A DNA stretch of 64,000 nucleotides from Paraescarpia echinospica (taxonomy: Eukaryota > Annelida > Polychaeta > Sabellida > Siboglinidae), in NCBI GenBank assembly GCA_020002185.1, contig CM034533.1:45336562-45400561 (forward strand), read 5' to 3'. A program made the position numbers and the translations under genes. Positions 50,811 through 63,505 of the stretch are shown piece by piece (position 1 is the stretch's first letter; the number at the start of each line of letters is the position of its first letter). Under the pieces are notes generated by a model. The model made no database searches and was not told the origin of the DNA. It saw only the letters and a list, made by a program, of their open reading frames with translations.

Positions 50811-52822
50811 TCTAGAATGTTACTTTACTCATACAAGTACATGTATCACACTCTGTTTAACTTCTCTAATAGCTGTCTATTATTACTTCAAATTTGTTTG
50901 TCTTAAAATCGTTGACACATATACCCAGTTCAATAGTTTCTGCTGAAATGGTCTGTATGTCCTATGTATACAATCTGTGTTTTATAAATCACCTTTGGTC
51001 TGTTCCTTAATTTGTAATATAAATATATAAGGCACTGGATCAGAATACAAATGTTGAAAACTGCCTGCCAAATTGCATTGTCATTTAAAAGCTTGAAACA
51101 TAGTTCACGATTTCAATGTTGCACCCACGAAACATTCAAATTGTATACAAAGCTAACAACATTTATTACGTAAGCAGGCATCGCTTGAGCGGGTAATTCC
51201 TGCTAATGCAACAAAAAGTCGGTTTAAAAAGATTTCTCTATACAGAACAGTTCCAACTAACAATGATCAAGATAGCACCAGACTAATGTTGTTTGTGGTG
51301 TGGCAAGGTCTGGATATATTGTGTTTTCACAACTGTTTTTATGTTTCGTAATAACATGCAGTGAATAACAAGTCAAAGTAGCTCATCAGGCAACGGGTGC
51401 AGTCACTTTTTACATCTCGGTGACTGATTGTCACGCTTGGCCGACTTTCTTTTTTTGACATCTGTCCCACAAACTAGGGGTAACCTAATACCATGTCTGG
51501 GTAGTATTCTCCATACCATTCCCTTATCATCCTGCGGCACTGACAGACATTGGTTTTCTAAGGCAAAGAAAGCATTATGATCTTATTCTATGAAGACAGA
51601 ACAATTTCATAATAAGTTGCAAGATTGTGCAGTAGTCCCTCTCTTCAGCGGTCACAGCTGTATCCAAGCATAAGTGTCCCAACATGGCGGGTGTCCGCTC
51701 TTCGGAGGGACAGGCATCTTAGTGCCGGAGTTCAGACCAGTACAACCGACACATGGTAAAGATGTGGCAATATGTCAACGCATTGACTGATAGGAATTAA
51801 GCACTATATATATGTTTATTATTACTGTGATGTATTAAAAAATAAACAGTTGGTCATGAAGTCATATCGCCCGCCCGGCACCGTCCGCCCGACTCCCTCT
51901 GTCGATCTGAGATTTTCCTCAACCGCGCACTGGTCACTCACTCACTGCCACTAACCTACGCAACGGTATCGGCCTGGCGTTGCAGTAGAATTTGCTATGC
52001 ATATGGCAGCATTCAACCAAAAATGTCGAACAAAACATCTCCGGTACAACATTTTATAAATTGGTATTCTCGAACGATTTATATATTCTTTAGCTAAAAT
52101 ACTTCGTAAGTAATTCGCAAGTTGAAGATTTTTGCTGCCCCCTACCGGCTAAAATAATAACCTGGAAATGATCAACCGAATATTTAAATCAGTTGCTACA
52201 TGCAGCGTGAACGTTAACTAAATATTTACAATCGTTAACTGTCTCACTCCATTTTTCATCCAATTTAGAAAGATTCATTAATGTACAAATTGTGCGTCAC
52301 TTGATAATGCGTTCCACCGTTTCATACGCTGGCAACCAATTCATCTTTTCCAGGCACTGGTAATATTTGCCATTTGGCATAGCGCAGCATAATTTGATGA
52401 TGCTTGTTTATTATTTCACCTTAGTTTAGGCTTAATGTTGGGCTAAATTGAAAACAATTGAGGTGAACCTTTTATACATCATATTTGTGAATCTTAATTG
52501 TAATTTACAAGTTGAAAAGGTGACGGGGAAGCCTTGACTGGGGCTGGATGCGCGAACGGGAATGCCATTATTACATCAACAGTCAAGGTTGGCATTGAGA
52601 TCACTTTCACGGAGTCAGATGCTACTAAAAAGGGGGTGTACCCTAATTAGGACATGTACGCTTAATAGAACGAATACGGTAATTGTAAAGTACCTAGAAT
52701 GTGATGTTTTCTACCAAATTTACATTTCCACCAATTCCAACTGCTTTTAAAAATGTAACACCAATTCCACAATCAGTGTTTCAATTCCAGTAAATGTAAT
52801 CATTCCTAGGTCTACTTGTACA
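50811..52822. other. unassigned intergenic DNA
   Basis: A GC-richer block at 51860-51960 (CGCCCGCCCGGCACCGTCCG) could be promoter-like on either strand. A diverged ACCAATTCCAA-rich stretch at 52725-52805 resembles a fragment of the hAT-type family at 50207. Confidence 0.4.
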
Positions 52823-53869
52823 CAGGCCTTGACATTAACACTGGCCCGCTGGCCTGGCGTCTTTTTGAGGCTGTCGGGCCAGTTCAGGCCACCAGTTTTC
52901 ATATTTTACTGGCCCACTGGTTTCAATCCAATTAATCACCATCGTGTTTCTGGTAACCCGGCCCTACCTAGCAAAATAGGCCAACCCTAAAGCCTAATCT
53001 TTTTATTTGATATTGAAATTAATGTTTGTTTTGTTACATTTTTGTTATAACTAATTAAATAACGGTAACTAAGACTCAGCCATGTGTATACGATGACATG
53101 TATGCACTGCCAAACTCATTTGTATCCACCCGCATGATTGGCATTTGGTTGGGGTTATTAATCATTCACCCAAATAAGCGGTCTTGTTACGCATTGGCTA
53201 TGGATGGCAGACAATCTCAACTGTCGTCTGCATGATAAAACGCAAGTGCATATAATATTCCATTATGGAAAGGCATCAAGAAAATGTTTTATACTGTCAA
53301 ACATTTGATAGCATTGCTAAAGACCATGACTGCACCAGTGGATCTTGTAATACAGCTGTGCCCTGGGCGGAAAGAGAGCAAGACAGAACTCTGGACAGCG
53401 TTCACATTGTCGCACACGGATGCGTTGTTTACATCAGCATGTGTCATCGCCAGTCATAATGATAACGTGATACATGTGGTATCAGCGTTCAGATCCACAT
53501 TTATGATGATATAATGTGCCTGATCCTGGCAATACAGGCCTTCGCACCGAGCCTCGGGCACAGCCAAAACCAAGAAATGCTTTTGATATAATGTGCTGAG
53601 GACAGCCAGCTAAAGTATCAAGCCCCGAGCTGAAAATAGGTCAGTGATGTCTCAGATTTTTTATTAATAACAGACTGCAGTGACACAACGATTAAAAATC
53701 TTCATTTAACTTTGCATTGTGGACTTATTGTGAAGGAACCAACAGGCACCTCGGTATCAACATATTTTTTAATCAAATCCGGACCAGTAACGTTTTTGGG
53801 CGGGCCAGTAACCTTTCAAATATACTAACCCCCTGGGCCAATGGATACAAAACTTAATGTCAAGGCCTG
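52823..53869. mobile_element. DNA transposon, 1047 bp, perfect 16-bp inverted ends
   Basis: CAGGCCTTGACATTAA at the left is exactly inverted as TTAATGTCAAGGCCTG at the right. GTACA adjoins both ends in a pattern compatible with a 5-bp duplication, though one extra base pair (CA) separates it on the left. GGCCAGT/ACTGGCC subterminal repeats are present at both ends. Short open frames inside (about 53265-53514) show no transposase similarity. Probably a non-autonomous hAT-like element. Confidence 0.8.
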
Positions 53870-54154
53870 GTACAGGCTGTGTACAGTAGAATCATGTCTA
53901 GTTGCATACATGTATTTCTTAAGAACTTTAGCACCTCCGACTGCCCACACATAAATTCTGCCTGTTAATCCTAGTGTGTCTTGCATGCACTGACGTTGCC
54001 TTCCAGCCAGCCTCCACTGGCCGCACCTGCCCCCTGTGGCTCTGTTGGAACACATCTCTAGTATCTTTGAACACTTCTTCCTTGGTCTCCCCAGATCAAC
54101 ACCAGCAGGTGAAGCTTTGAAGGATTGATCTGTCTGAGCAGCTGGAGGCCAACT

Positions 54155-54225
54155 ATGATAGGCTGTGACTACTTATGATAGGCTGTGACTACCTATGATA
54201 GGCTGTGACTACTTATGATAGACAC
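54155..54225. repeat. 19-bp tandem repeat, about 4 copies
   Basis: TATGATAGGCTGTGACTAC units. Confidence 0.9.
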
Positions 54226-55147
54226 TGATACAGCACAGGCTGTCTGGATCACACAAACCCACTCCCTCTAGATGGCATCACTTTTATATCTATAGAGGTT
54301 TGTCCAGATTGCTTCTACATAGAACAAGCTGTGTCACAGCGGAACAGTTAAGCTGCTTACGTTCCATTAAATATGTGACAATGTGTTTTAAACTCACAAC
54401 GCTTAGTAACATAAAGTGTGTAGTTTACTAACTTAATAGGTTTATTGTGAATAAAGAATGTTTATTATGCTGCCGTACATGAAGTGTTTTTTAAAAATAA
54501 GATATGCTCAAACCTACATGTGATTACTTTGAGTGGTTACACAATTATTTAAAGACACATTATCCAGCTGTGTTTACTGTTGTGTTAACAACCAGTTATG
54601 TACAGACCTTCCACCATTCTAGTCTGAAGAAAATATGTCATGACTATATCAGTAGCTTTGTATTCATTGACCCAGTTAAAATTGTAACATTTTAATGAAT
54701 CATTAATAATATCACATGCACAGGTGTACCCAGAAGTACACACAAACATAAATCTGGCAATGGCTTCTCAATAAATATATCAAAACTGTCGCACAAATGC
54801 CACTAAGTAGGTTATTTTACTATAACAATGATTAAATATTTGTACAGTTTACAATATCATTCACCAGTCCTTTTGCAGCGTCTGCACATTCTTGTGCAAC
54901 GATATGTACTATTCATTAATTGAATCGTAATGAACTGACAGCTTAAGGCATGCCTGCATGTGAAAGAACAGCAACTCCTGCAAACAGCAACTCCTGCAAA
55001 CACCGACTGTCATTATAAGTCAAGATGGTAATCAAATTTATGCTGTCTTGACATTTCAGCTGACTGAAGTACTGTACAGTTCTGTGGGAACACATGGGGG
55101 ACTAGGGCTTGTCTCACTGGCTGTTTAGGGCCCATTCACCAGTAAAC

Positions 55148-55256
55148 TCATGCCTAGTCTCTGTGGTAAACCATCACTCATGCCTAGTCTCTGTGGTAAA
55201 CCATCACTCATGCCTAGTCTCTGTGGTAAACCATCACTCATGCCTAGTCTCTGTCT
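55148..55256. repeat. 30-bp tandem repeat, 4 copies
   Basis: CTCATGCCTAGTCTCTGTGG then TAAACCATCA, nearly identical copies. Confidence 0.95.
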
Positions 55257-57069
55257 ACGCCCTAAACCAACAGCCTTCACAACATAAGTCACAGCCAACA
55301 TTGCACAAGTGTTTGTTTTATCAGCTCTGCACTGACTGGTAATCTGGTAGTTTTCAGGTTCAATGTCCTTTTAAGGCGATCCATTACAATGGACCCTACA
55401 CCCTACGGGTTCAATTGTAATTGTGTAATTAATTACACTAACCGCACAATTGTTTTTAATGATGTAAATGAAGATGCATAGTGTGGTAATAATTATTGTA
55501 ACTGGACATTATTAGCATGTATTGACTACAAATCCTCCAAAAAATTGACAGTACTAATGTCCACATAGTTGTCTTTATAGTACACTACAATTGTACTCAA
55601 TCTATGATTAATGAACTAAGTTGATAACTTGCAATTGATCAGGATTTTTTAAAAAGTATTATTATTGCAATGACCATCAATCAATGTTGATTTTTGATTC
55701 ACACCAAAACTGTAAATGTAACAGATTTTAGGTGTCTCATAACTTTAATTGATTTTGTAATAATCTGTGAAATGTTGTCACTGTAGTTGGGTTTTCATGA
55801 TGCTGTGTAAATTCTGTACACTGTATTTTGATAACTATAATGAAAACCAACCCTGTTCCTGGGTTACCAAGTACTTTACAATTACAACCAACCAGGAACA
55901 TTTCCATCTTGTCGTGAGAGTCAGATTGTTGGAGTGTAACACGACCAGTAAACAAATCAACAAATCAATATAAGAAGTCCGGCTGGATATTCTGGGTAAG
56001 CACTCGGTGACCTCCAGAACACAGATAGACAGATGAAGGACTTTGTGATGTAAGAAGGATGTTGTTTCAACAGTTGTAAAACCTTAATAAGCATCATCCA
56101 CACAAGCCATCACTGGCATCAGTGCTCAAACTGCCATTTGAACCTGCCGAGTGTTTCTTCTACAAACACAGCAATTTCCTTGTAAACACAAGCAATAAGT
56201 GCGAGATTCGAGACTTTGCCTAGAGGGGAAAACAGATGTTACACAAACGGGGTAAATTTCTCATTGTTCTCTTCTATTGCTGAGTAGATCTCTCCCAGAC
56301 ACCTAAACGTGAATGGATTATTATAAATACGCATCACTCAATGTGAATCGGTTATTCAGTTGCCAACTGGGTCATAGCATATGTGCGCACGTAGGTCAAT
56401 ACTTCACAGGCACTTATGGTAGATTTGAGTGCATGTCACTCAGTTAAATACGGCTTAAACTGGATGAGAGTTCCCAATGCAAAGCTTTGGAATTAGAATG
56501 TTTAACTTTAAATCAAAATAAGTTAATTTATTAATTTAAATAAATTCAAATAATTATTGTATGAACAGTCTACACTTACAATAACATAGTAATTTATAAT
56601 TATTTCAAGCCTTCCCAACTGTTGTTAAATTGACTGGTAGTCCAATACTAAATAGTAAGGTTATAGTATGTTATGTGATACGATCAGTGTATTCCCTAAT
56701 ATTTTGAGTAGCAGGTTTTAATAACTGAGTAGCCAGCTACTGAATCTGGGCGGTGTGGACGATTGCATGCTCTCCTGGAATTTTTTTAATAAAATTATGC
56801 TATTTGGTGGCTTCTGGGGCATTCTAATTATTTTATTTTTAAGTGTTGCTTCAGTAGACAAAAATTATACCCATTTTGCGATAAATGTAATCTCACTGAG
56901 TAGTTCACCAGGTAAGCTCATTATTTAAATGATAACACATTAATTTGGTACTCTTTTTCAAATCTCATTTACTCTTCATTATTTTGCAGTCTACATATAA
57001 CAACCAGTCTTTTGGGCAAGTGAAGTTGTGGTTAATAACGCAGCCAGCTGTTACATTCTCATGATGAAG

Positions 57070-57252
57070 CTACTTCATGTCTATGCCATCCTCATCATCT
57101 GAGCTCATATCAAACTCAAATTCGGAGTCACTGCCATCATCCAGGTCAATGCCAAGTACATCCAGCGCTTTCTGAAGCCGGTCGCTACCACTAGCCACAG
57201 CCTCAACTCCAACCTCAATCTGCTTGTCCATGAGAGCCTGAGCAGCGTCACT
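57070..57252 (-). CDS. terminal coding exon of an unknown gene, acidic C-terminus
   Basis: The minus-strand frame reads SDAAQALMDKQIEVGVEAVA, then SGSDRLQKALDVLGIDLDDG, then SDSEFEFDMSSDDEDGIDMK and TAG at 57072-57070. It is preceded by a pyrimidine tract TGTTTTTTCCCTGAG, an acceptor. GC-rich third positions and the amphipathic-then-acidic composition look genuinely coding. The SD..SDDED cluster is casein-kinase-2-like. I do not recognise the family. Upstream exons should lie at higher coordinates; a candidate is at 59403-59515. Confidence 0.65.
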   Translation of the reverse strand, partial: SDAAQALMDKQIEVGVEAVASGSDRLQKALDVLGIDLDDGSDSEFEFDMSSDDEDGIDMK

Positions 57253-57345
57253 CTCAGGGAAAAAACAGAGTAAACAGCTTTTATTTCTTTATTGAAACGA
57301 AAAAAAGTACACCACTAGCAGCACACCGCATACTATTCGCTAATG

Positions 57346-57723
57346 TCTATCTCACTGTGCTACTCGAGTGTCTATCTCACTGTGCTACTCGAGTGTCTAT
57401 CTCACTGTGCTACTCGAGTGTCTATCTCACTGTGCTACTCGAGTGTCTATCTCACTGTGCTACTCGAGTGTCTATCTCACTGTGCTACTCGAGTGTCTAT
57501 CTCACTGTGCTACTCGAGTGTCTATCTCACTGTGCTACTCGAGTGTCTATCTCACTGTGCTACTCGAGTGTCTATCTCACTGTGCTCCTCGAGTGTCTAT
57601 CTCACTGTGCTACTCGAGTGTCTATCTCACTGTGCTACTCGAGTGTCTATCTCACTGTGCTACTCGAGTGTCTATCTCACTGTGCTACTCGAGTGTCTAT
57701 CTCACTGTGCTACTCGAGTGTCT
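57346..57723. repeat. 25-bp tandem array, 15 copies
   Basis: Unit TCTATCTCACTGTGCTACTC then GAGTG, almost perfectly uniform (one A to C change near 57587). 25 is not a multiple of three, so all three plus frames read the same cyclic peptide and stay open; this is an artefact. It lies about 90 bases from the acceptor of the 57070-57252 exon. Confidence 0.98.
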
Positions 57724-59402
57724 CTTTTATGTCTTTTAAAATGTTTTTTATTCATTTTGCATTTTCATTTCATTGTCTATATTGTATGAAATTATAATTC
57801 CATTTAATGCATGTTTATAAAGTATTCAATGTATTTAGCATGCATATCATATGTGTTTGTAAAATGCATTGTTGTATTACCATTGTTATCTTCAATAAAC
57901 CAACATAAGTGAAACGTTGTCATAACATCCCAAGCCTCCCATACATCTAGATGAGCAGGAACCGACTCTCCATTGACAACACAACAGTGGCGCCGCCGAG
58001 TGGTTAATATTGAAAACTAACAGGTGTTGACACTGGCAACAGGACTGCTGACCACGGTTGTTTTTTCGCACCGCGCTTGGGAAGGTTACGTATTTTGCAG
58101 AATATGGGATGCTTTATAATGAATAAGTCCGATTTTTTTTCAGTTTTTGTCACTACCGTATTATTTACAGCCCAGTCGTAACGCTGTATTAACACTGATG
58201 TCATCCCAGGTCCCTATTCTATTTTGGGATTTGAGTGACAGCCCAGCATTTTTTGTGATGTAAACATTGAACTGTTGAATTCAAAGGTTGTTTCTGCTTC
58301 ACGAAAACATTTGGGCGGTAAGTGGGTTAGTTAGAATACATATAGTTTATACTGTATAACACAATATTAGAATAAAAACAAACGGACAGTCTCCCTTTAA
58401 CTGATATTGGTAACTGGTCTGGTCAAAACTTATATTGACTGGCTTTGAAAACAGTTAAATTAACCATAAATGGATCAATAGAGAGGGATTGCAATAGTAG
58501 GAAAGAAAATGTTGCAAAGATACGTCGGAAATGGATTTGCAGAGAGGAAATTGCAAATCTGGGTTCACGGGAGATTTTATAATTTGGAAAACAAACAAAA
58601 TTGTCAAATAAAATACTCTGAAGGATTATGAATGGATGGCATGACGGGGCTATTTTAGTGCATGAACTAAGTATGTGGAGAGACACTTAATTAGCACTTA
58701 TTATAGCTACAAGAGGCACTTAGTATTAACATACCTACAACTGTATTTAGAAAATCCAAAGTTCTGATATTTTGAGCAAAAATGTGTGCTGGTAAACAAC
58801 TGTTATTATGCTTACATAATGAGTACAGAAAGTTTGAGATAAGGTTGGATCACCGGAAAACAATTATGAAAAGATAAATACCATGAATTTCAAATGGAAT
58901 ATGTTAGGTTTAGAATAGTGATCTACTGCGCAATTCAATAACAACTGTACATAATGTTTATTTAAATGACATGTTAAAGTTTCTCCTGATTTGTTGTGAA
59001 AATGACACCCATGGATACTCTATTAAGTCCCAATTTTTATTAAAGTTGGCTGTCCTGAAGTCTACCTGCTTTAGTGCGACATTCTACACCCAGTATGTAG
59101 TGTATATATCAACAAACAAGATTTTAATGGGACTTCATCAAGTTCATAGTTTCCACTGTAATTGATAAGTGCCAGCTGGCCCCTGGCACTGGAAAGGAAC
59201 CATTGCCACTGGCTTATCATAGAAAGTCCAACATTTTTAGATGTATGTATAGCACACCTTGATACCTGTCAATTTAAGTTTTAATCACATTCACACTGCT
59301 ACCATTAACACAATCAGTAGATTATTTGTTCCCTCCAGTTATCATTCTTGACTCTGGGAGATTTATTACTTTCTCATACTCAATGATCTGGTTTTTTTTT
59401 AC
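57724..59402. other. probable intron of the 57-60 kb gene
   Basis: No further exon can be supported. Confidence 0.4.
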
Positions 59403-59515
59403 TCATGCTGCATTAAATCATCAATGTCATCGTGGGCAAAACAAATATAATAGGGTTTTGCTACAATTTGTCCTATTACATTCGGAATATTAGCCGAGTA
59501 TAACACGCCAAACAT
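59403..59515 (-). CDS. candidate first coding exon of the 57-60 kb gene
   Basis: Acceptor GCATTTCTCAG ends just before GAATG. The frame reads MFGVLYSANIPNVIGQIVAK then PYYICFAHDDIDDLMQH and meets a possible donor GTAAAA with a two-base remainder. That phase fits the 57-kb exon if its acceptor is GAGAG (first base T). AT-rich, and no family is recognised, so this is a hypothesis. Confidence 0.3.
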
Positions 59516-60058
59516 TCCTGAGAAATGCACTGATACGATGCGTACGTTGCGCAACGGCGGGTCCCCGCGATCACAACGTGGCCACCGACAAGAGACACGC
59601 GAGTCGGCGGATAATGAGATGCTCCGAGGCTGGCAGTCTGGCACGCTGCCAAAGACAAAGTACCTCTGCCAGGAAACACTCATTCTACACTCGTGATAGC
59701 CACGTGTGTAGCGCGGCCGGCTTACAGTAACACACGCCGCGACAAACGTCACCACAGAGACACAGTCACACCCAGACAGTTACCGTAACCCGACGCCTCC
59801 GTTTGTAAACAATCCCTAGGCTGTGTTCAATCGAGTGGAACGACCAAATTCGGAGTTGATTCGCCCGGAGCGTATCTTTCGATCACGTCCCAGTCCGGCT
59901 CGGCCTTCTTCGATACGATCATCTGACAGCGAGCACCGATATGAAAAGCCGTTTATATTTTACCAGAATAACGTACGAGGTCATAAATATTGTATTTTAC
60001 ACTGACGATGTTAGTATACAAGCTGAAATTAAAGAAACGTTGAAATTATATGACTTAC
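59516..60058. promoter_or_regulatory. CpG-rich block, possible intron or promoter
   Basis: CpG is dense at 59540-59960 (for example CGTTGCGCAACGGCGG, TCGCCCGGAGCG). If the non-coding exon at 60059 is real this is its intron; otherwise it may be a promoter. Confidence 0.3.
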
Positions 60059-60120
60059 CTAGCAAATGTGGAATGTTTTCTTGCAGCAGAGATGATTAGA
60101 ACACAAGCGGAGCGGCCATG
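60059..60120 (-). other. possible 5' untranslated exon
   Basis: A minus-strand block ends in a consensus donor TTTGCTAG|GTAAGTCAT. It contains a short upstream frame ATGGCCGCTCCGCTTGTG then TTC TAA (seven codons), so it would be a leader rather than coding. Right boundary unknown. Confidence 0.3.
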
Positions 60121-62479
60121 CTACCGATTTGCGATTAACGAATCGGGCATCAGCTTACGGATTGGTTGGAGGGATCAGTCATTTTCCAATCAGGCATGAG
60201 TAGACACGATCGGTCTTGTTTCTACGTGTTGTTGTTAAATGATCCGTTCACATTTCTACTGTAGCCTGTACTGGAAGATGGACTATATTTAACGTTAATA
60301 TTGTACCGTGTAATAATTATTGACATATTTAAGAGGGAAACGAAAGGCAGCTGCCCCCAATTAATGATGGCAGCTGTGCGCTGGGCATTGTATACTGGAC
60401 GCGATATGGCGCGTGTGTAAGTCAAATTTACATGACGTCACATATGTTTTGCCGTTCACCCCAGTGTACTATCCTAAATGCGGCACTGGTGTTTAAAGTA
60501 ATTTTAACTGAAAACAGGTACAAAACATCACCAAATCAAGCATGTAGGTTGGGGTGCAGTGGGTGCGTACGCACCCCACCTCGCGCTGAGGTAAGTTCCA
60601 CTCGGGTGGGGGGAATAATTATGTTCGAGGTCTCAAGAAGGATTCCGTGGGACGATACCTTAAGGGGTGTAGTCGGCGGTTTGTTTCGGGAGCCTGAAGG
60701 GTGTGCAGTATAGGAGGTCCCAAGGGAAGGTGGAGTTGGGTTTTTTTTGTGATCCTCAAAGGGGTACAGTTACAAGTGGAGGTCTTGATTCATGTAGTGG
60801 GAGATTTTTCGCGTCAACAAGGATGCACTAAGAAATTTCAGTTAAATGGGATGCAGTTGGAGATCTCACGGAGGTGCAATCGGAGGGTTTGTTTGAAGTC
60901 TCAACGTGGGTGCAGTTGGAGGTCTCGTAGCAGGGGTGGATTCAGAGAGGGTAGTCTAGGGGGGGGGTCAACGGCCAACGCAAATTTAATTAATATTTAT
61001 GTATACTATTCGGTGGCCTGAGCCGGACGTTCAACACGACTCCAACGCTTGCCGTCGCGTTTTCGGATCATTGGGGGGGTTGATCGGGGGGGGGGGGGCG
61101 TTGTAGAGTTATCTTCAGCTTCTCCGCTGTCTCGTCGGCTGGCTCCACTATAACGTCGGAAGACGGGGGTCAGGGGGGTCGGGTGCTGGTGCTGTTGATG
61201 TTTTGCCGCCTCTTCGGCGTAGCTTCACCTTACTGTAACCTGAACCCGGGGCACATGGCACATTCCAAAGGTTTTTTGGGGCACGATCACGTGGGGCCAT
61301 TCAAAAAGGTCTACGGGCACGCCAAATTCCAAAGGTTTAGGTCGCACGTGCCCCCGGGCTTCCAGGATCCGCCTGCAGTTAGAGGTTTTTGGGAGCTTGC
61401 AAATGCGGGTCAACAAACGCACACATCCCAAATCAACCATGCTACAGGCCTAATAACACAATGAGACGGACACTCGATAGAATGTCAAAAACCCGACCAA
61501 CACAGAATATAGTGTGCGAAGCGAACTCCCAGGGAAAACCGCACGCGGGACTTTTTTATATTGTTATTGGATCGAAAACGTTACGTATACCAATTTGAGT
61601 TACTATCCATAGACCCTTCTGTAACAAATTCAACCATTTCAAACCGTCACACAGGATATTTATGTGTCACCCTCCTGGACTACAAGACTGGTGGGCCCTA
61701 AATGTGGGCGTGTAGCGTGTATAGTGGCCGTCAATTGCCGAAACGCCGCCGACTTAAAAAAAAAACACTTGGACATGTCTTCTGCCCTAGCAGATAAAAT
61801 AAAAATCGGAGACAGTGGCAATCAAACAAGACGTTAGGAATGCATACCTTCCATGCAGTGTCTCGCAATAAATAAACCCGATGATGATTTCCTACTTGCC
61901 GGCATTCGCACGCCCACACACCGCCGAGATACACGTAAATAGCGCTGGCGCTAAGTAGGTGTAACAGGCCTCCATACCATAGGGCCTACGCTTTCGCCGA
62001 GGAAACCTGTACGACTAGAGTAGAGACCATGTGATAATCATAATAATAAACGTCTACAGCGCCTATATCAACAAATGCTCAGAAATATAATCTCAACTAG
62101 CACAACATACAAGAATCGTAAGGCAAATTCGTAAACAAGGACGCGCAACAGTCATCAGTAGTTAGTGAATTACTTTTTTCGTAATACGGTATTAGAGCAA
62201 TTTAAGGCACCGCAGATCTGCTATTACTTTGGTAGTATTGTACAAGTGCATCTCCCCCAAGGTGCTGAGGTCCACTCTCGTCTCTTTCTATATTCATTAT
62301 ATTTCTTGGAAACTTCGGTCTACGTGTTTTTGATATGCTATGAATTTCCATACAGCATACACTGTAAGTCTCTTACCTGGAAGAATCGTGTCGTGATACA
62401 ATCTCCAGATGGCGCCACCATAAACGTTGGGTTTGTTTGTCCACGTGTCGATGTAAGCAGACAAAGTGTGTGTGTTCGT
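60121..62479. repeat. G-rich interspersed repeat region
   Basis: Multiple degenerate GGTGCAGTTGGAGGTCTC units at 60540-60930, and a GGTGGATTCAGAGAGGGTAG motif at 60934, near-repeated at 63950 as GCGGATCCAGAGAGGGCAGT. Long G runs at 60960 and 61090. No gene is supported. Confidence 0.5.
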
Positions 62480-62486
62480 CGGAACA

Positions 62487-63000
62487 GGGGGGACCAGGAA
62501 GGCAGCTGCCCCTGGAATTTCGGTGGGAGGCAGACATATGCCCCCCCCCAGTAAATCTGAGCATGAATGTGGGTTTTTTTGGCGAGCGTCAAGGGGTGGT
62601 GAACAATATTCAACTGCACCCCTCCTCCCGTCTTCCGATGTCATCAGTCGAGAGCCGATACAGCGGGATAAGGTGAAATTACGGCGGCACGGCGGCGACA
62701 AATGTTCAACAGCATCCCCTCCCCCGTCTTCCGATGTCATGATCCAACAGCGCGAAGCTCCGGTTCATAGCCCCGCCAACATTAATTTCGTTCCCGCGCT
62801 AGTGTGTCTTAACGTTATTTATTAGGCGTTGACTCTCATTGAGCAAACCAAAGAATTTTGAGATGCCGTGCATAGACGCAGGAACAAGGGGGGCAGCTGC
62901 CCCTGGAATTTCTCTGGGGGGCAGACATATGGTTCTGCCCCCCCCATTAAATGTGAGCGTGAATGTTTGTTTTTGTGGCGGGTGGAAATGTAAATTTTAT
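62487..63000. repeat. two copies of a GC-rich dispersed element
   Basis: GGCAGCTGCCCCTGGAATTT, GGCAGACATATG, a C run and AAATSTGAGCRTGAATGT recur in the same order at 62500-62580 and 62891-62970. Unknown transposable-element family. Confidence 0.8.
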
Positions 63001-63289
63001 GAGACGATTAAGGTGTATTTGTTTATTTTTGTTGAGTGTGAAAGGTGTGTGGAATTAGAGGGTAGACATATTGTTTTCTGTCCCCCGTAATAGGCGGGGT
63101 GGCGGCGAATTTTGTTTCGAAAGTGCCCGTCTTTTTTCTGGGCACTGTACCACCCATAGGTCAACTTCATATTTCTCTTTCCCAGAATAACTTACACCAG
63201 TGAGCGACCATGGAGCGAAGTAGCGCTCGATCGTAGTTGTTAGATCACAGGACAGGAGAGAATCACGTTTCGAAGTCTTCAATTTTTGT
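63001..63289. other. unassigned DNA
   Basis: Nothing recognised. Confidence 0.5.
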
Positions 63290-63505
63290 TCACTCAAACT
63301 TGCCTCAGTTCACTGAGGTATGTAAGTGAGTATCTGGCTATATGCATTAGTGGGATTGTGTGGATGAATATTCTTCGCGCAATAATTGCAATGATGCTGA
63401 GCGCTTCCCCAAATCAACTGTGATGGTGTTCGTCCGGAGGTGACGTGTAAAATGATTTAAGCAGTCCCGAGGACTGGATACTGCACTAAGAATACCTTTA
63501 CTTCG
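63290..63505 (+). mobile_element. tRNA-derived SINE, copy 4, lacking the head
   Basis: CAGTTCACTGAGGTATGTAA, GAGTATCTGGCTAT, ATTCTTCGCGCAATAATTGC, CCGAGGACTGGATACTGC and ATACCTTTA follow the order of copies 1 and 2. More diverged than the others. Confidence 0.8.

Larger units (their letters stand above)
53870..57069. other. unassigned intergenic or 3' flanking DNA with small tandem repeats
   Basis: No exon is recognised. It includes the two short arrays listed separately. Confidence 0.5.

Noticed and set aside
57343..57797. Long overlapping open frames in all three plus frames
   Set aside because: They are produced by a 25-bp tandem unit without stops; all frames give the same cyclic peptide.
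60432..61464. Plus-strand open frames of about 93-106 residues in the G-rich region
   Set aside because: They follow repeated GGTGCAGTTGGAGGTCTC units and G runs, with no recognisable domain or splice sites.
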